Notes under the pieces: generated by a model
Databases searched by the model: none
Seen by the model: only the letters and a program-made list of their open reading frames with translations
Told to the model about the DNA's origin: nothing
Part shown: one piece after another, positions 27,636 to 35,968 of the stretch
How the letters are laid out: the number at the start of each line of letters is the position of its first letter
Numbering within the stretch: position 1 is the first letter of the stretch
Made by a program: the position numbers and the translations under genes
Origin: Ignavibacterium sp037440165
GTDB lineage: Bacteria; Bacteroidota; Ignavibacteria; Ignavibacteriales; Ignavibacteriaceae
Reading direction: 5' to 3'
DNA: 64,000 nucleotides
Assembly (NCBI RefSeq): GCF_037440165.1
Contig: NZ_JBBIUQ010000011.1
Coordinates: 1-64,000 of the forward strand

Positions 27636-28677
27636 AGCTGATAAAATATTGTCGTTCAGAAATATCATAAATTATTCTTTGTCATTTCTGCTGGCCGGTA
27701 TTTTTCTTTATGTCGCTTTTCACGATGTAAGTTTTAGTGAAGTTCTTGAAATAACTGCAGAAGCAGATTTATTCTGGATGATTGTCTTTATCATATTATT
27801 TTATGCCGCTCATATACTAAGAGCTTTGCGATGGAAATATATTTTAAATTCAGTAAAGTCTGATACAAAATTTGCTCATCTTTTCAACTCTCTGATGATT
27901 GGTTATGGAGTTAATTGCATTACTCCGAAACTTGGAGAAGTAACAAGAGCAGTACTATTCGGAAAATGGGAAGGGCTTTCCCGTTCATCAATGTTCGGAA
28001 CAGTTATTCTTGAAAGAATAATTGATATAATCGCATTGGCAGTCTCAGTGCTTATTGCAATTATTATCTCAACTGAAAATATACGCGGAAGTTTCCCCTG
28101 GCTAATGACTACGCTGTATATTACTTCAGCACTTATTGTGTTATTCATCTTATTTCTTTACTTAATTCTTAAGTATGAAAAAAAATTTTCCGAGTGGATT
28201 GTAAAGCTTCTTAATCGTTTTTCACATTCGCTTGCTGATAAAGTTGCCTATATATTTTCAATGCTTACTCAAGGATTTTTCAGTCTGAAAGGAAGAAAAA
28301 ATTATTATATAACACTCCTGCTATCTGCTTTAATAATTATTGTTTATGCTGCAACATCATATATAGGATTACTAATGTTGAATATGCAGAATATCCAACC
28401 AGTTACATTCACTATGGGCTGGGTATTGATGAGTATCAGTTCAATTGGAGTAATTATTCCTACTCCCGGTAGTACAGGCTCTTATCACACACTTGCAAAA
28501 TCCACACTTGTACTGCTATATGGATTTGGAGAAACAATCAGCGCTGCCTACGCATTTTTAACTCACATCATTTCTTATATTTTATTTATCTTAACAGCAT
28601 TAGTGATTTACTTTGTACTTGGGAAAAAGAGTATTGCACTTAACAATGTTCCGAAAACTTCTACTGAGGATTTATGA
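27622..28677 (+). CDS. LPG-synthase-type flippase-domain membrane protein
   Basis: A polytopic protein of the family typified by the membrane domain of lysylphosphatidylglycerol synthase (UPF0104). Motifs include LRALRWKYILNS, GVNCITPKLGEVTRA and PTPGSTGSYHTLAK. Homologues flip or transfer lipid-linked groups, but no MprF synthase domain is attached here, so the substrate is unknown. The start appears to be a TTG at 27622 within lolA; no better start exists before the first helix. Confidence 0.82.
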   Translation: MTSDKADKILSFRNIINYSLSFLLAGIFLYVAFHDVSFSEVLEITAEADLFWMIVFIILFYAAHILRALRWKYILNSVKSDTKFAHLFNSLMIGYGVNCITPKLGEVTRAVLFGKWEGLSRSSMFGTVILERIIDIIALAVSVLIAIIISTENIRGSFPWLMTTLYITSALIVLFILFLYLILKYEKKFSEWIVKLLNRFSHSLADKVAYIFSMLTQGFFSLKGRKNYYITLLLSALIIIVYAATSYIGLLMLNMQNIQPVTFTMGWVLMSISSIGVIIPTPGSTGSYHTLAKSTLVLLYGFGETISAAYAFLTHIISYILFILTALVIYFVLGKKSIALNNVPKTSTEDL

Positions 28678-29333
28678 AATTAACGAAAATATTTTTATTG
28701 CTGCTGATATTAATTTCTCTGAAATCAATAACAGCTCAGGAAAACCAACTCAGAGCAAGTATGGGAATTGATTTTATCAGTACTCCTTCTTTGGTTGATT
28801 ATATAAATCAAAGCAATTTTGCATCTGATGGAAGTGAATTACCAGCATTTAATACAGCAGTTAATTTTTCAGGTGAGTACGGAAAAATTATTGAAGAGAA
28901 CTTTCAATTATCAGTTGAACTCGCTTATTTACTTTACTCCTACAACACAAGCAACATTAACGGGCGATATGATATTTCCTACGATTTGATTATGCCATCA
29001 ATACTGGCATTTTATGTTATCAGTGGGAATGGTTACAGCTTTAAATTTGGTGGTGGTGCAGGAATTAGATTTTTGTCCGTTGATGAAACATTGCCGGCAT
29101 CAATACGTTCTGATAACTACACCTCAACCGGATTTGGTGCAATTCTTCGTGGAGAAGGAAATACTTTACTCGGCGGGAAATTTTATGCAAATGTAATTAC
29201 CGATATTCGTTATGATATTAACGGTGAACCCAAAGGCGATAATGGCAATCTGAGAAACAATGTTTTAAATGAAAATGTAAACTTCAAATCACTTTCAGTC
29301 GGAATTAAACTGGGAGTATCTTATTACTTTTAG
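28674..29333 (+). CDS. Predicted outer membrane beta-barrel protein
   Basis: A signal peptide ends near residue 21 (SITAQ). The rest alternates polar and hydrophobic residues with aromatic belts and ends in VSYYF, with a terminal Phe typical of outer membrane barrels. No family is recognised by eye. The ATG overlaps the previous stop (ATGA), so it is cotranslated with the flippase-like protein. Confidence 0.7.
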   Translation: MKLTKIFLLLLILISLKSITAQENQLRASMGIDFISTPSLVDYINQSNFASDGSELPAFNTAVNFSGEYGKIIEENFQLSVELAYLLYSYNTSNINGRYDISYDLIMPSILAFYVISGNGYSFKFGGGAGIRFLSVDETLPASIRSDNYTSTGFGAILRGEGNTLLGGKFYANVITDIRYDINGEPKGDNGNLRNNVLNENVNFKSLSVGIKLGVSYYF

Positions 29334-29342
29334 GAGGACTTA

Positions 29343-30191
29343 TTGAATTTTCTTGATGCGATCTTTCTTGGCTTGATTCAGGGCTTGACTGAATTCTTAC
29401 CAATTAGTTCTACCGGACATTTAACTTTAGTTGCGAAACTTATGAATCTGATTTCAGAAGAGCATCCTGAACACTGGACTGCTTTTATGGCTGTTATTCA
29501 GTTAGGTACAATGCTCGCTGTGCTGATTTACTTTTATAAAGATTTACTCGTTATTACAAAAGATTTCGTTAATGAGAATTTTATTAATAGAAAATCTTTT
29601 TCAGAACAGAAATTAAATTCCAAACTTGGCTGGCTTATCATTTTCGGATCTATTCCGATTGTGATTATCGGTTTACTTTTTAAGGATATAATTGAAGGCG
29701 CTTTCACAAAAAATCTATATGTAATCTCTACAAGTTTGATAGTACTTGCAATTATTCTTTTTATTGCAGAGAAAGTTTCGAAATTCAGAAAAGATATTCA
29801 GGATGTTACTATCCTTGATTCAGTTATTATCGGCATTGCTCAGGCAGTTTCACTTATTCCGGGTTCTTCAAGATCCGGAACAACTATTACTGCCGGCTTA
29901 TTTTTAGGATTAAAAAGAGATGTTGCAGCAAGATTTTCTTTTTTATTAAGTGTACCTGCGGTTTTAACAAGTGGTCTGCTTCAACTTTATGAAGCATTAC
30001 AGTTTATTAACAAGGACATGATTATAAATATCACTATTGCTACAGTAGTAAGTGCAGTAAGTGGTTACCTTGCAATAGATTTTTTACTTAAATTTTTGAA
30101 AAAGAACTCAACAATGGTTTTTATTGTTTACAGAATAATTTTAGGTGCAATTATATTTTTATTTCTTTCACAAAATTTTATCAAACCATAA
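29343..30191 (+). CDS. uppP: Undecaprenyl-diphosphatase UppP
   Basis: UppP recycles the lipid carrier for peptidoglycan and other glycans. GLTEFLPISSTGHL near the N-terminus and LIPGSSRSGTTITAGL are the two active-site motifs of the BacA/UppP family. The start is a TTG at 29343, fixed by a perfect AGGAGG six bases upstream. 282 residues, multiple membrane helices. Confidence 0.97.
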   Translation: MNFLDAIFLGLIQGLTEFLPISSTGHLTLVAKLMNLISEEHPEHWTAFMAVIQLGTMLAVLIYFYKDLLVITKDFVNENFINRKSFSEQKLNSKLGWLIIFGSIPIVIIGLLFKDIIEGAFTKNLYVISTSLIVLAIILFIAEKVSKFRKDIQDVTILDSVIIGIAQAVSLIPGSSRSGTTITAGLFLGLKRDVAARFSFLLSVPAVLTSGLLQLYEALQFINKDMIINITIATVVSAVSGYLAIDFLLKFLKKNSTMVFIVYRIILGAIIFLFLSQNFIKP

Positions 30192-30200
30192 GGAGGTCAA

Positions 30201-30791
30201 ATGAAAAAAATAATTTTTGCTTTGTTCATTTTAATTCTTGCAAATCAAATTTTATTTCCACAACAAAAAAAGGATAAAAAGAAAATGGCTGATTCAATTA
30301 CTGTTGCTGTAATTCAGACTAATATGGGTACAATTGAAATAGAATTGTTCGCTGATAAAACTCCAAAAACGGTTGAGAATTTTGTTGGACTTGCTAACAA
30401 AGGTTATTACAACGGTGTAATCTTTCACAGAGTGATTGATAATTTTATGATTCAAGGCGGCGATCCAACCGGTACTGGCAGAGGCGGACAAAGTTTATGG
30501 GGAGGAAAATTTGAGGATGAAATCGTGCCTGAACTTAAACACCAAAGCGAAGGAATTCTTTCAATGGCTAATGCAGGTCCGAATACAAACGGAAGTCAGT
30601 TCTTTATTACTCTGAAAGAAACTCCCTGGCTTGATGGCAGACATACCGTGTTTGGAAAAGTTATTAAAGGAATAGATGTGGTTAAAGCAATTGGTAAAGT
30701 TCAAACAAATCAGCAGGATCGTCCGCTGAAGGATGTTTTGATGGAAAAAGTTACCATTGAAAAAAGACCTAAGCAGACCACCAAAAAATAA
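30201..30791 (+). CDS. Secreted cyclophilin-type peptidyl-prolyl isomerase
   Basis: An N-terminal signal peptide (residues 1-22) precedes a cyclophilin domain: ELFADKTPKTVENFVGLA, GVIFHRVIDNFMIQGGDPT, GSQFFITL and LDGRHTVFGKV. It should catalyse proline isomerisation in the periplasm. AAGGAGG fixes the ATG. Confidence 0.93.
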   Translation: MKKIIFALFILILANQILFPQQKKDKKKMADSITVAVIQTNMGTIEIELFADKTPKTVENFVGLANKGYYNGVIFHRVIDNFMIQGGDPTGTGRGGQSLWGGKFEDEIVPELKHQSEGILSMANAGPNTNGSQFFITLKETPWLDGRHTVFGKVIKGIDVVKAIGKVQTNQQDRPLKDVLMEKVTIEKRPKQTTKK

Positions 30792-30818
30792 ACTGTGTAA
30801 TTACATTTAATATTATCA

Positions 30819-32288
30819 ATGAAGCAGCAGGAATTTTTTTCATCACGCTGGGCTTTGATTATTTCTGTTCTGGGAATTGCAGTTGGAACAGGAAATATCT
30901 GGAGATTCTCACGAGTAGTTGCTCAAAATGGCGGAGGTTCATTTCTTATTCCCTGGGTAATTTTTTTGCTGCTTTGGTCTGTGCCTTTAATCATCGCTGA
31001 ATTTGCAATAGGGAAGTATGCACGATTAGGTCCGATTGGTGCGTTTGGCAAAATTGCCGGGAAAAAATTTTCGTGGATGGGCGCTTTTGTTGTTATGGTT
31101 GCAACAGGAATTATGTTCTACTATTCTGTTGTTACCGGTTGGTGTCTCAGATATTTTTTCTCTGCTGCTTCAGGCAATCTGATGACTATCGATAATCATC
31201 TTGATTACTGGAATCAGTTTGCTTCCGGTAATCTTCCACTTCTTTTTCATTTTATCTCTATTTCTATTGTAGCTTTTATAGTGTTTAGAGGCATAACAAA
31301 TGGAATAGAAAAATTTTCTAAAATTCTCGTTCCCACTTTATTGTTAATTCTATTCGGATTATTTATAAGAGCAATTACACTGCCCGGTTCAATAGAAGGA
31401 ATAAAATATTTTTTCACTCCGGATCTAAACATTATACTTGATTATAAAGTTTGGCTGAACGCATTAACTCAAAATGCCTGGGATACTGGTGCAGGCTGGG
31501 GTTTGATTATGACCTATGCTATTTACATGCGAAAAAAAGAAGATATATCTCTAAATGCCTCGTTAATAGCTTTTGGTAATAATAGTATTTCTTTAATTGC
31601 CGGAATCACTATCTTCTCGACGGTGTTTGCTTTAAGTTCAGTTGATGCAATGCAGCAAATCTCCCAAAGCGGACCAGCAAACACCGGTTTAACATTTATA
31701 TATCTTCCTCAATTATTCGGAAAATTATCTGGAAGTATTTTAATTAATTCAGTTTTTGCTTCAGCATTTTTTCTTGCATTATTCTTTGCCGCACTGACTT
31801 CGCTAATTTCAATGGTTGAACTTGCAACACGAACATTAATTGATTTTGGCATCGAAAGAAGAAAATCAATAATTTTTGTTTCATTGATTTGTTTCCTCTT
31901 TGGTTTACCTTCTGCACTTAATATGGATGTTTTGATTAATCAGGATTGGGTTTGGGGTGTTGGATTACTTGTAAGCGGAGCATTTATTGCTTTTGCAATC
32001 TTAAAGTTTGGTGTTAACAGATTCAGGAACGAAGTAATTAACGGGATTGGAAGCGATGTTAAGGTTGGTATCTGGTATAATGTAATTATAAAATATTTTG
32101 TTCCTGTTCAGGTTATAGTACTTGTGAGCTGGTGGTTAATTTCATCAGTTTCCTGGGATGCTGAATGGTGGAATCCGTTTCACAGAGAAAATGCCGGCAC
32201 TGCTTTGTTTCAATGGATTGCGGTTATAGTCATTTTTATTCTATTAAATAATTTTATGTATAAAAAAACTGTTGAAAACAGTAAATGA
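30819..32288 (+). CDS. Neurotransmitter:sodium symporter family transporter
   Basis: The protein has the NSS core: WALIISVLGIAVGTGNIWRF in helix 1 with the sodium-site region, and NAWDTGAGWGLIMTYA in helix 6. These transporters import amino acids with sodium. With about 11-12 helices and a MetS-like small gene directly behind, a methionine/alanine-type importer (MetP-like) is the best guess. 489 residues. Confidence 0.88.
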   Translation: MKQQEFFSSRWALIISVLGIAVGTGNIWRFSRVVAQNGGGSFLIPWVIFLLLWSVPLIIAEFAIGKYARLGPIGAFGKIAGKKFSWMGAFVVMVATGIMFYYSVVTGWCLRYFFSAASGNLMTIDNHLDYWNQFASGNLPLLFHFISISIVAFIVFRGITNGIEKFSKILVPTLLLILFGLFIRAITLPGSIEGIKYFFTPDLNIILDYKVWLNALTQNAWDTGAGWGLIMTYAIYMRKKEDISLNASLIAFGNNSISLIAGITIFSTVFALSSVDAMQQISQSGPANTGLTFIYLPQLFGKLSGSILINSVFASAFFLALFFAALTSLISMVELATRTLIDFGIERRKSIIFVSLICFLFGLPSALNMDVLINQDWVWGVGLLVSGAFIAFAILKFGVNRFRNEVINGIGSDVKVGIWYNVIIKYFVPVQVIVLVSWWLISSVSWDAEWWNPFHRENAGTALFQWIAVIVIFILLNNFMYKKTVENSK

Positions 32289-32401
32289 AAATTGAAACTA
32301 TAACAACTGCTTTTGTTGTATTAACTGTTGTTTGGGGCGGATTAGTTTATTTTATTCGTAAAGCTTTGTTTTATGAAAAGAAAAAATCCTTAAATGGCTA
32401 A
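32285..32401 (+). CDS. MetS-like small subunit of the NSS transporter
   Basis: A 38-residue ORF overlaps the transporter stop by ATGA and the holA start by 8 bases. It encodes one membrane helix (TTAFVVLTVVWGGLVYFI) ending in a basic tail. The VxWGGL pattern and the position match the small-subunit family of the methionine/alanine importer MetPS. Too short to be recognised by standard gene length cut-offs, but the tight packing strongly supports it. Confidence 0.75.
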   Translation: MKIETITTAFVVLTVVWGGLVYFIRKALFYEKKKSLNG

Positions 32402-33404
32402 GACAAAATTTCCATCTGTGTTTGATATTCCCAAAGACATTAAATCAAATGGTCTGAGACCAATTTACTATATCTTTGGTGAAGATACTTTCAGTTTTGA
32501 TTATGCCAAATCAATTCTTGAAAAAGTTGTAAATCCAAAACTTGCATCAGAGTTTGATAAAGAAACATTCTACGGAAGTAAAACATCGTTTGCAGAAATT
32601 ATTTCAGCTGCTTCAACATTCCCATTTGGTGATGGCAAGAAATTATTAATAGTAAAGAATGCAGAAAAGCCTAAAGACAAAGAAAAGCTTGCTGAATATG
32701 CTAATTCTCCATCTGATTTTACAGTTTTGGTATTCTTTCATGAAGGAAGTATTACAAAGCCGGAAACCGAACCATTCAAAACTCTTAACAAGCTTGGTGA
32801 AATATTTGAATCGAAAGAGATGAAAGGTGAAGCACTGATTGAGTGGATAAAATCTTATGCTAAAGAAAATGATAAAAATATTGCTGATGAGAATGCTCAG
32901 TTATTAATTGATATAGTTGGTGAAAATCGTTCGTTAATTGAACTACAACTGGAAAAAATATTTTTATTCCTTGGTGATAATAAAGAAATCTCACTTGAAA
33001 GCATTCATAAACTTGCTACAGAATTAAAGCAGTTTAATATTTTTGATTTGATAAATGCAGTTGGAAGGAAAGATAAAGCCAGAGCATTAGAAATAGCATT
33101 TAATCTCTACGATTCAGGTACAGAAATGGTTCAGATAATAGCGATGCTCAATCGGTATTGCACAGCACTTGCTAAAATAAATGAACTTATTGCGATGAAG
33201 CTCTCTATTCAGGAAGCTGCAAGAATAGTTGGAACACATCAGTATTATTACAAAGATTATCTCGATGCCAGAAAAAGATACAGCGACAATGAAATACTTA
33301 ATGCATTTCGTGCATTGTTGAATGCTGATCTATCAATCAAAACAACATCACTTGATGAGAAAACAGTTCTTACAATCCTCATCGCTGAAATAATTGGGGA
33401 CTAA
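32394..33404 (+). CDS. holA: DNA polymerase III delta subunit
   Basis: HolA opens the sliding clamp as part of the clamp loader. The 336-residue protein shows the usual pattern: PIYYIFGEDTFSFDYAKSIL at the N-terminus, KLLIVKNAEK, then GENRSLIELQLEKIFLF and FDLINAVGRKDKARAL, and a helical C-terminal domain. The family is divergent in sequence but length and order fit. Confidence 0.88.
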   Translation: MAKTKFPSVFDIPKDIKSNGLRPIYYIFGEDTFSFDYAKSILEKVVNPKLASEFDKETFYGSKTSFAEIISAASTFPFGDGKKLLIVKNAEKPKDKEKLAEYANSPSDFTVLVFFHEGSITKPETEPFKTLNKLGEIFESKEMKGEALIEWIKSYAKENDKNIADENAQLLIDIVGENRSLIELQLEKIFLFLGDNKEISLESIHKLATELKQFNIFDLINAVGRKDKARALEIAFNLYDSGTEMVQIIAMLNRYCTALAKINELIAMKLSIQEAARIVGTHQYYYKDYLDARKRYSDNEILNAFRALLNADLSIKTTSLDEKTVLTILIAEIIGD

Positions 33405-33433
33405 TTATCTTTTGTATGGAATTATAAGAGTGA

Positions 33434-34486
33434 TTACAACTTCGCAAGCTTATAATTCTTGAAAGCAAAATAAATCTCAGTAGCTGCAGTTTTAATTACA
33501 GTTGCTGTTGGAACTGCCAGAAGCATTCCTAATAATCCAAACAACTGACTTCCCGCAATAATCAAAAGAATAATTACAATCGGATGCATATCAACACTTT
33601 TCGAAAAAACATAAGGTTGAACAAAGCCATTATCAATTGTGTAAGTAATTGCAACTATAAGAATGATGAGAGGAATCTGAGATAAATCTCCTATTTGAAT
33701 GATTGAAATTATTGCTGCCGGAATGGCTCCGATTACAGGACCAAAATAAGGAATTAAGTGACCTAATCCGGCAATAACCCCAAGTGGAAGTGCATTTGGA
33801 ATGCCGATAAAATAAAATCCAAAACCAATTACAACTCCCACAAAAGTTGCATCGAAAATCCAGCCGCGAACAAATCTTCCTAATTGCAATGTAACTCTTT
33901 TCAAAATCCAATAAGCAGGCTCAAAAAATTTATTAGGTGCAAGATGAATCAGTTCTCTTTTAATTTTACTGCTGTCCTTAATAAGGAAAAAAGTAATGAA
34001 AGGCACTATCACAAGAACTGCAACAATTGAAACCACACTACTAACATAATCGTAAAGATGGGAAATAGTATTAGCTAGCTGGGAGGAGAAAAATTTCTGA
34101 ATCCTTTCGGAAATTTCACCATGGGCAAAGAAAGGAAATGTCTTTAGAATTTTTGCTTCAAGCTGTTTAAGTTCTTCATTGAAAGAAAAATTTTGTAAAG
34201 AACTTATAAGCTGATTCATCTGGTAAATTAATTTTGGAATCACAACGGATAAAGCAAGATAAATTATAACAGCAAAACCAATGAAAACTGTTAAAGTAGA
34301 TAAAGACCTGCTAAATCCGTGCTTCTCCAGTTGCTGAACAAATGGAGTGAGTATAAGAGCTAGAAGAATTGAAATGGCGAGAATAATAAAAATGTCAATA
34401 ATCAAATAAGCAAAGTATATTGAGATTGCAATCGCAATCAGTAAGAGGAAAGTTCGGGGAAATTTTTTTATTGTGGTTTCAGACAT
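33434..34486 (-). CDS. AI-2E family transporter
   Basis: A 350-residue membrane protein with about eight helices of the PF01594 (AI-2E/UPF0118) type. GVIAGLGHLIPYFGPVIGA and VDMHPIVIILLIIAGSQLFG are characteristic. Members export small molecules or exchange ions; which applies here is unknown. The ATG overlaps the stop of the NFU gene by one base. Confidence 0.85.
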   Translation of the reverse strand: MSETTIKKFPRTFLLLIAIAISIYFAYLIIDIFIILAISILLALILTPFVQQLEKHGFSRSLSTLTVFIGFAVIIYLALSVVIPKLIYQMNQLISSLQNFSFNEELKQLEAKILKTFPFFAHGEISERIQKFFSSQLANTISHLYDYVSSVVSIVAVLVIVPFITFFLIKDSSKIKRELIHLAPNKFFEPAYWILKRVTLQLGRFVRGWIFDATFVGVVIGFGFYFIGIPNALPLGVIAGLGHLIPYFGPVIGAIPAAIISIIQIGDLSQIPLIILIVAITYTIDNGFVQPYVFSKSVDMHPIVIILLIIAGSQLFGLLGMLLAVPTATVIKTAATEIYFAFKNYKLAKL

Positions 34487-34713
34487 TAAACTGCCTCAAT
34501 TCTTTTTATTTCAGGAATCTGCCGCATTAATGCTCGTTCGATACCTGCGCGTAAAGTCATCACTGATAGAGGACAATTTTCACAAGCGCCGAGTAAACGA
34601 ACTTTCACAATTCCATCGTTGGTAATTTCAACTAACTCAACATCTCCATTATCTGATTGTAAAAATGGCCTGATGGAATTAAGAACTTTTTGTAATTCAA
34701 TTTCTGAAATCAT
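34486..34713 (-). CDS. NifU-like (NFU) iron-sulfur scaffold protein
   Basis: This 75-residue protein is a stand-alone NFU domain. It has the CENCPLS motif, whose CxxC binds a bridging Fe-S cluster between two subunits, and the N-terminal SIRPFLQSDNGDVELVEI. It delivers Fe-S clusters to target proteins. The Mrp-type ATPase lies 90 bases upstream on the same strand. Confidence 0.93.
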   Translation of the reverse strand: MISEIELQKVLNSIRPFLQSDNGDVELVEITNDGIVKVRLLGACENCPLSVMTLRAGIERALMRQIPEIKRIEAV

Positions 34714-34803
34714 GTTAGAAACGAATTTCTGATTTCAATAAATATTATTTGAAAATTTTATGTGTTAAAATAAACAAACGAATTAAATGCTTAATAAAAT
34801 CAT

Positions 34804-35904
34804 CTATAAAATTATTTCAATTTTATCATTTTGATTTGCATTCCTGATATTAACCTGTTCAGTAAGCTTCCGGGAAATATCAATCATTATTCTGGCGTAT
34901 TCAGAATCAGATTGATCGTAATCCATCGGAACACCATTATCTCCACCTTCTCTTATTCTGGGATCTATTGGAATACCACCAAGAAATTCAACATTAAGTT
35001 CTTTACAAATTCTTTCACCTCCGCCGCTTCCGAAGATATCATATTTCTTTCCAGTGTCCGGTGCAATGAAAAAGCTCATGTTTTCAATAACACCAAGGAC
35101 AGGAACATTTACCCTATTGAACATCATCAGTGCTTTTCGTGCATCAACCAATGAAACTTCCTGTGGAGTTGTAACTATAACCGCACCTGTAAGCGGAATT
35201 GTCTGAACTAAAGTTAGCTGAATGTCTCCGGTTCCCGGCGGAAGATCGAAAATCAGATAATCAAGTTCACCCCATTCTACATCAGTCATAAATTGTTTTA
35301 TTGCTCCGCTTGCCATTGGACCTCGCCAGATGATAGGCGCCTTGTCATCTACCAAAACACCTATTGAAATAAACTTAACTCCATAGTTCTCAAGCGGAAG
35401 CATCCTTAATGAACTTTCCGCCTGATAAACTTTTGGTTTATCTTTTATTCCAAGCATCAGCGGTACACTTGGACCATAAATATCTGCATCAATCAATCCG
35501 ACTTTAGCTCCATCTTTGGCTAGTGCCACAGCAAGATTAACTGCAACAGTGCTTTTACCAACTCCTCCTTTACCACTTGCAACTGCAATTGTATTTTTAA
35601 CTCCCGGAAGAATTGCATCTTTCTTTGGGTCGTTATGAGTTGATATGTTAGATGAAGTACTTCTTGTCTGCAGCTGAATATTTATTTTTTGCAAAGAAGG
35701 GAAATCAGATTTTATTTGTGCTTCAATTTTTTGTTTAAGTTCCTCTGAACTAACCTGAGACGCAAAAGAGAGCTTCAGGGAAAGTTCATTACTTTTTAGT
35801 TCAAGAGATTGAATTGAATTTAATGTTAAAATGTTTGGGTCAAAACCATCAGACTGAATTTTTTTTAGTGAAGAAAGAACATTGCTTTTTGTAATATCGC
35901 TCAT
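34804..35904 (-). CDS. mrp: Mrp/NBP35-family iron-sulfur carrier ATPase
   Basis: The protein has an N-terminal MIP18/DUF59 domain (about residues 1-90) and a deviant Walker A ASGKGGVGKSTVAVNLAVAL of the Mrp/ApbC family. DADIYGPSVPLMLG and LIFDLPPGTGDIQLTL follow. It likely carries Fe-S clusters with the NFU protein. The usual CxxC after ENMS(F/Y)F is replaced by APDTG, so it may not bind a cluster in the same way. Confidence 0.92.
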   Translation of the reverse strand: MSDITKSNVLSSLKKIQSDGFDPNILTLNSIQSLELKSNELSLKLSFASQVSSEELKQKIEAQIKSDFPSLQKINIQLQTRSTSSNISTHNDPKKDAILPGVKNTIAVASGKGGVGKSTVAVNLAVALAKDGAKVGLIDADIYGPSVPLMLGIKDKPKVYQAESSLRMLPLENYGVKFISIGVLVDDKAPIIWRGPMASGAIKQFMTDVEWGELDYLIFDLPPGTGDIQLTLVQTIPLTGAVIVTTPQEVSLVDARKALMMFNRVNVPVLGVIENMSFFIAPDTGKKYDIFGSGGGERICKELNVEFLGGIPIDPRIREGGDNGVPMDYDQSDSEYARIMIDISRKLTEQVNIRNANQNDKIEIIL

Positions 35905-35968
35905 CAGAATATCCTCTTAAGTAAATTATTTCTTTTAAATACTTTTTAAGATTATCGTTAGTTCAAAT

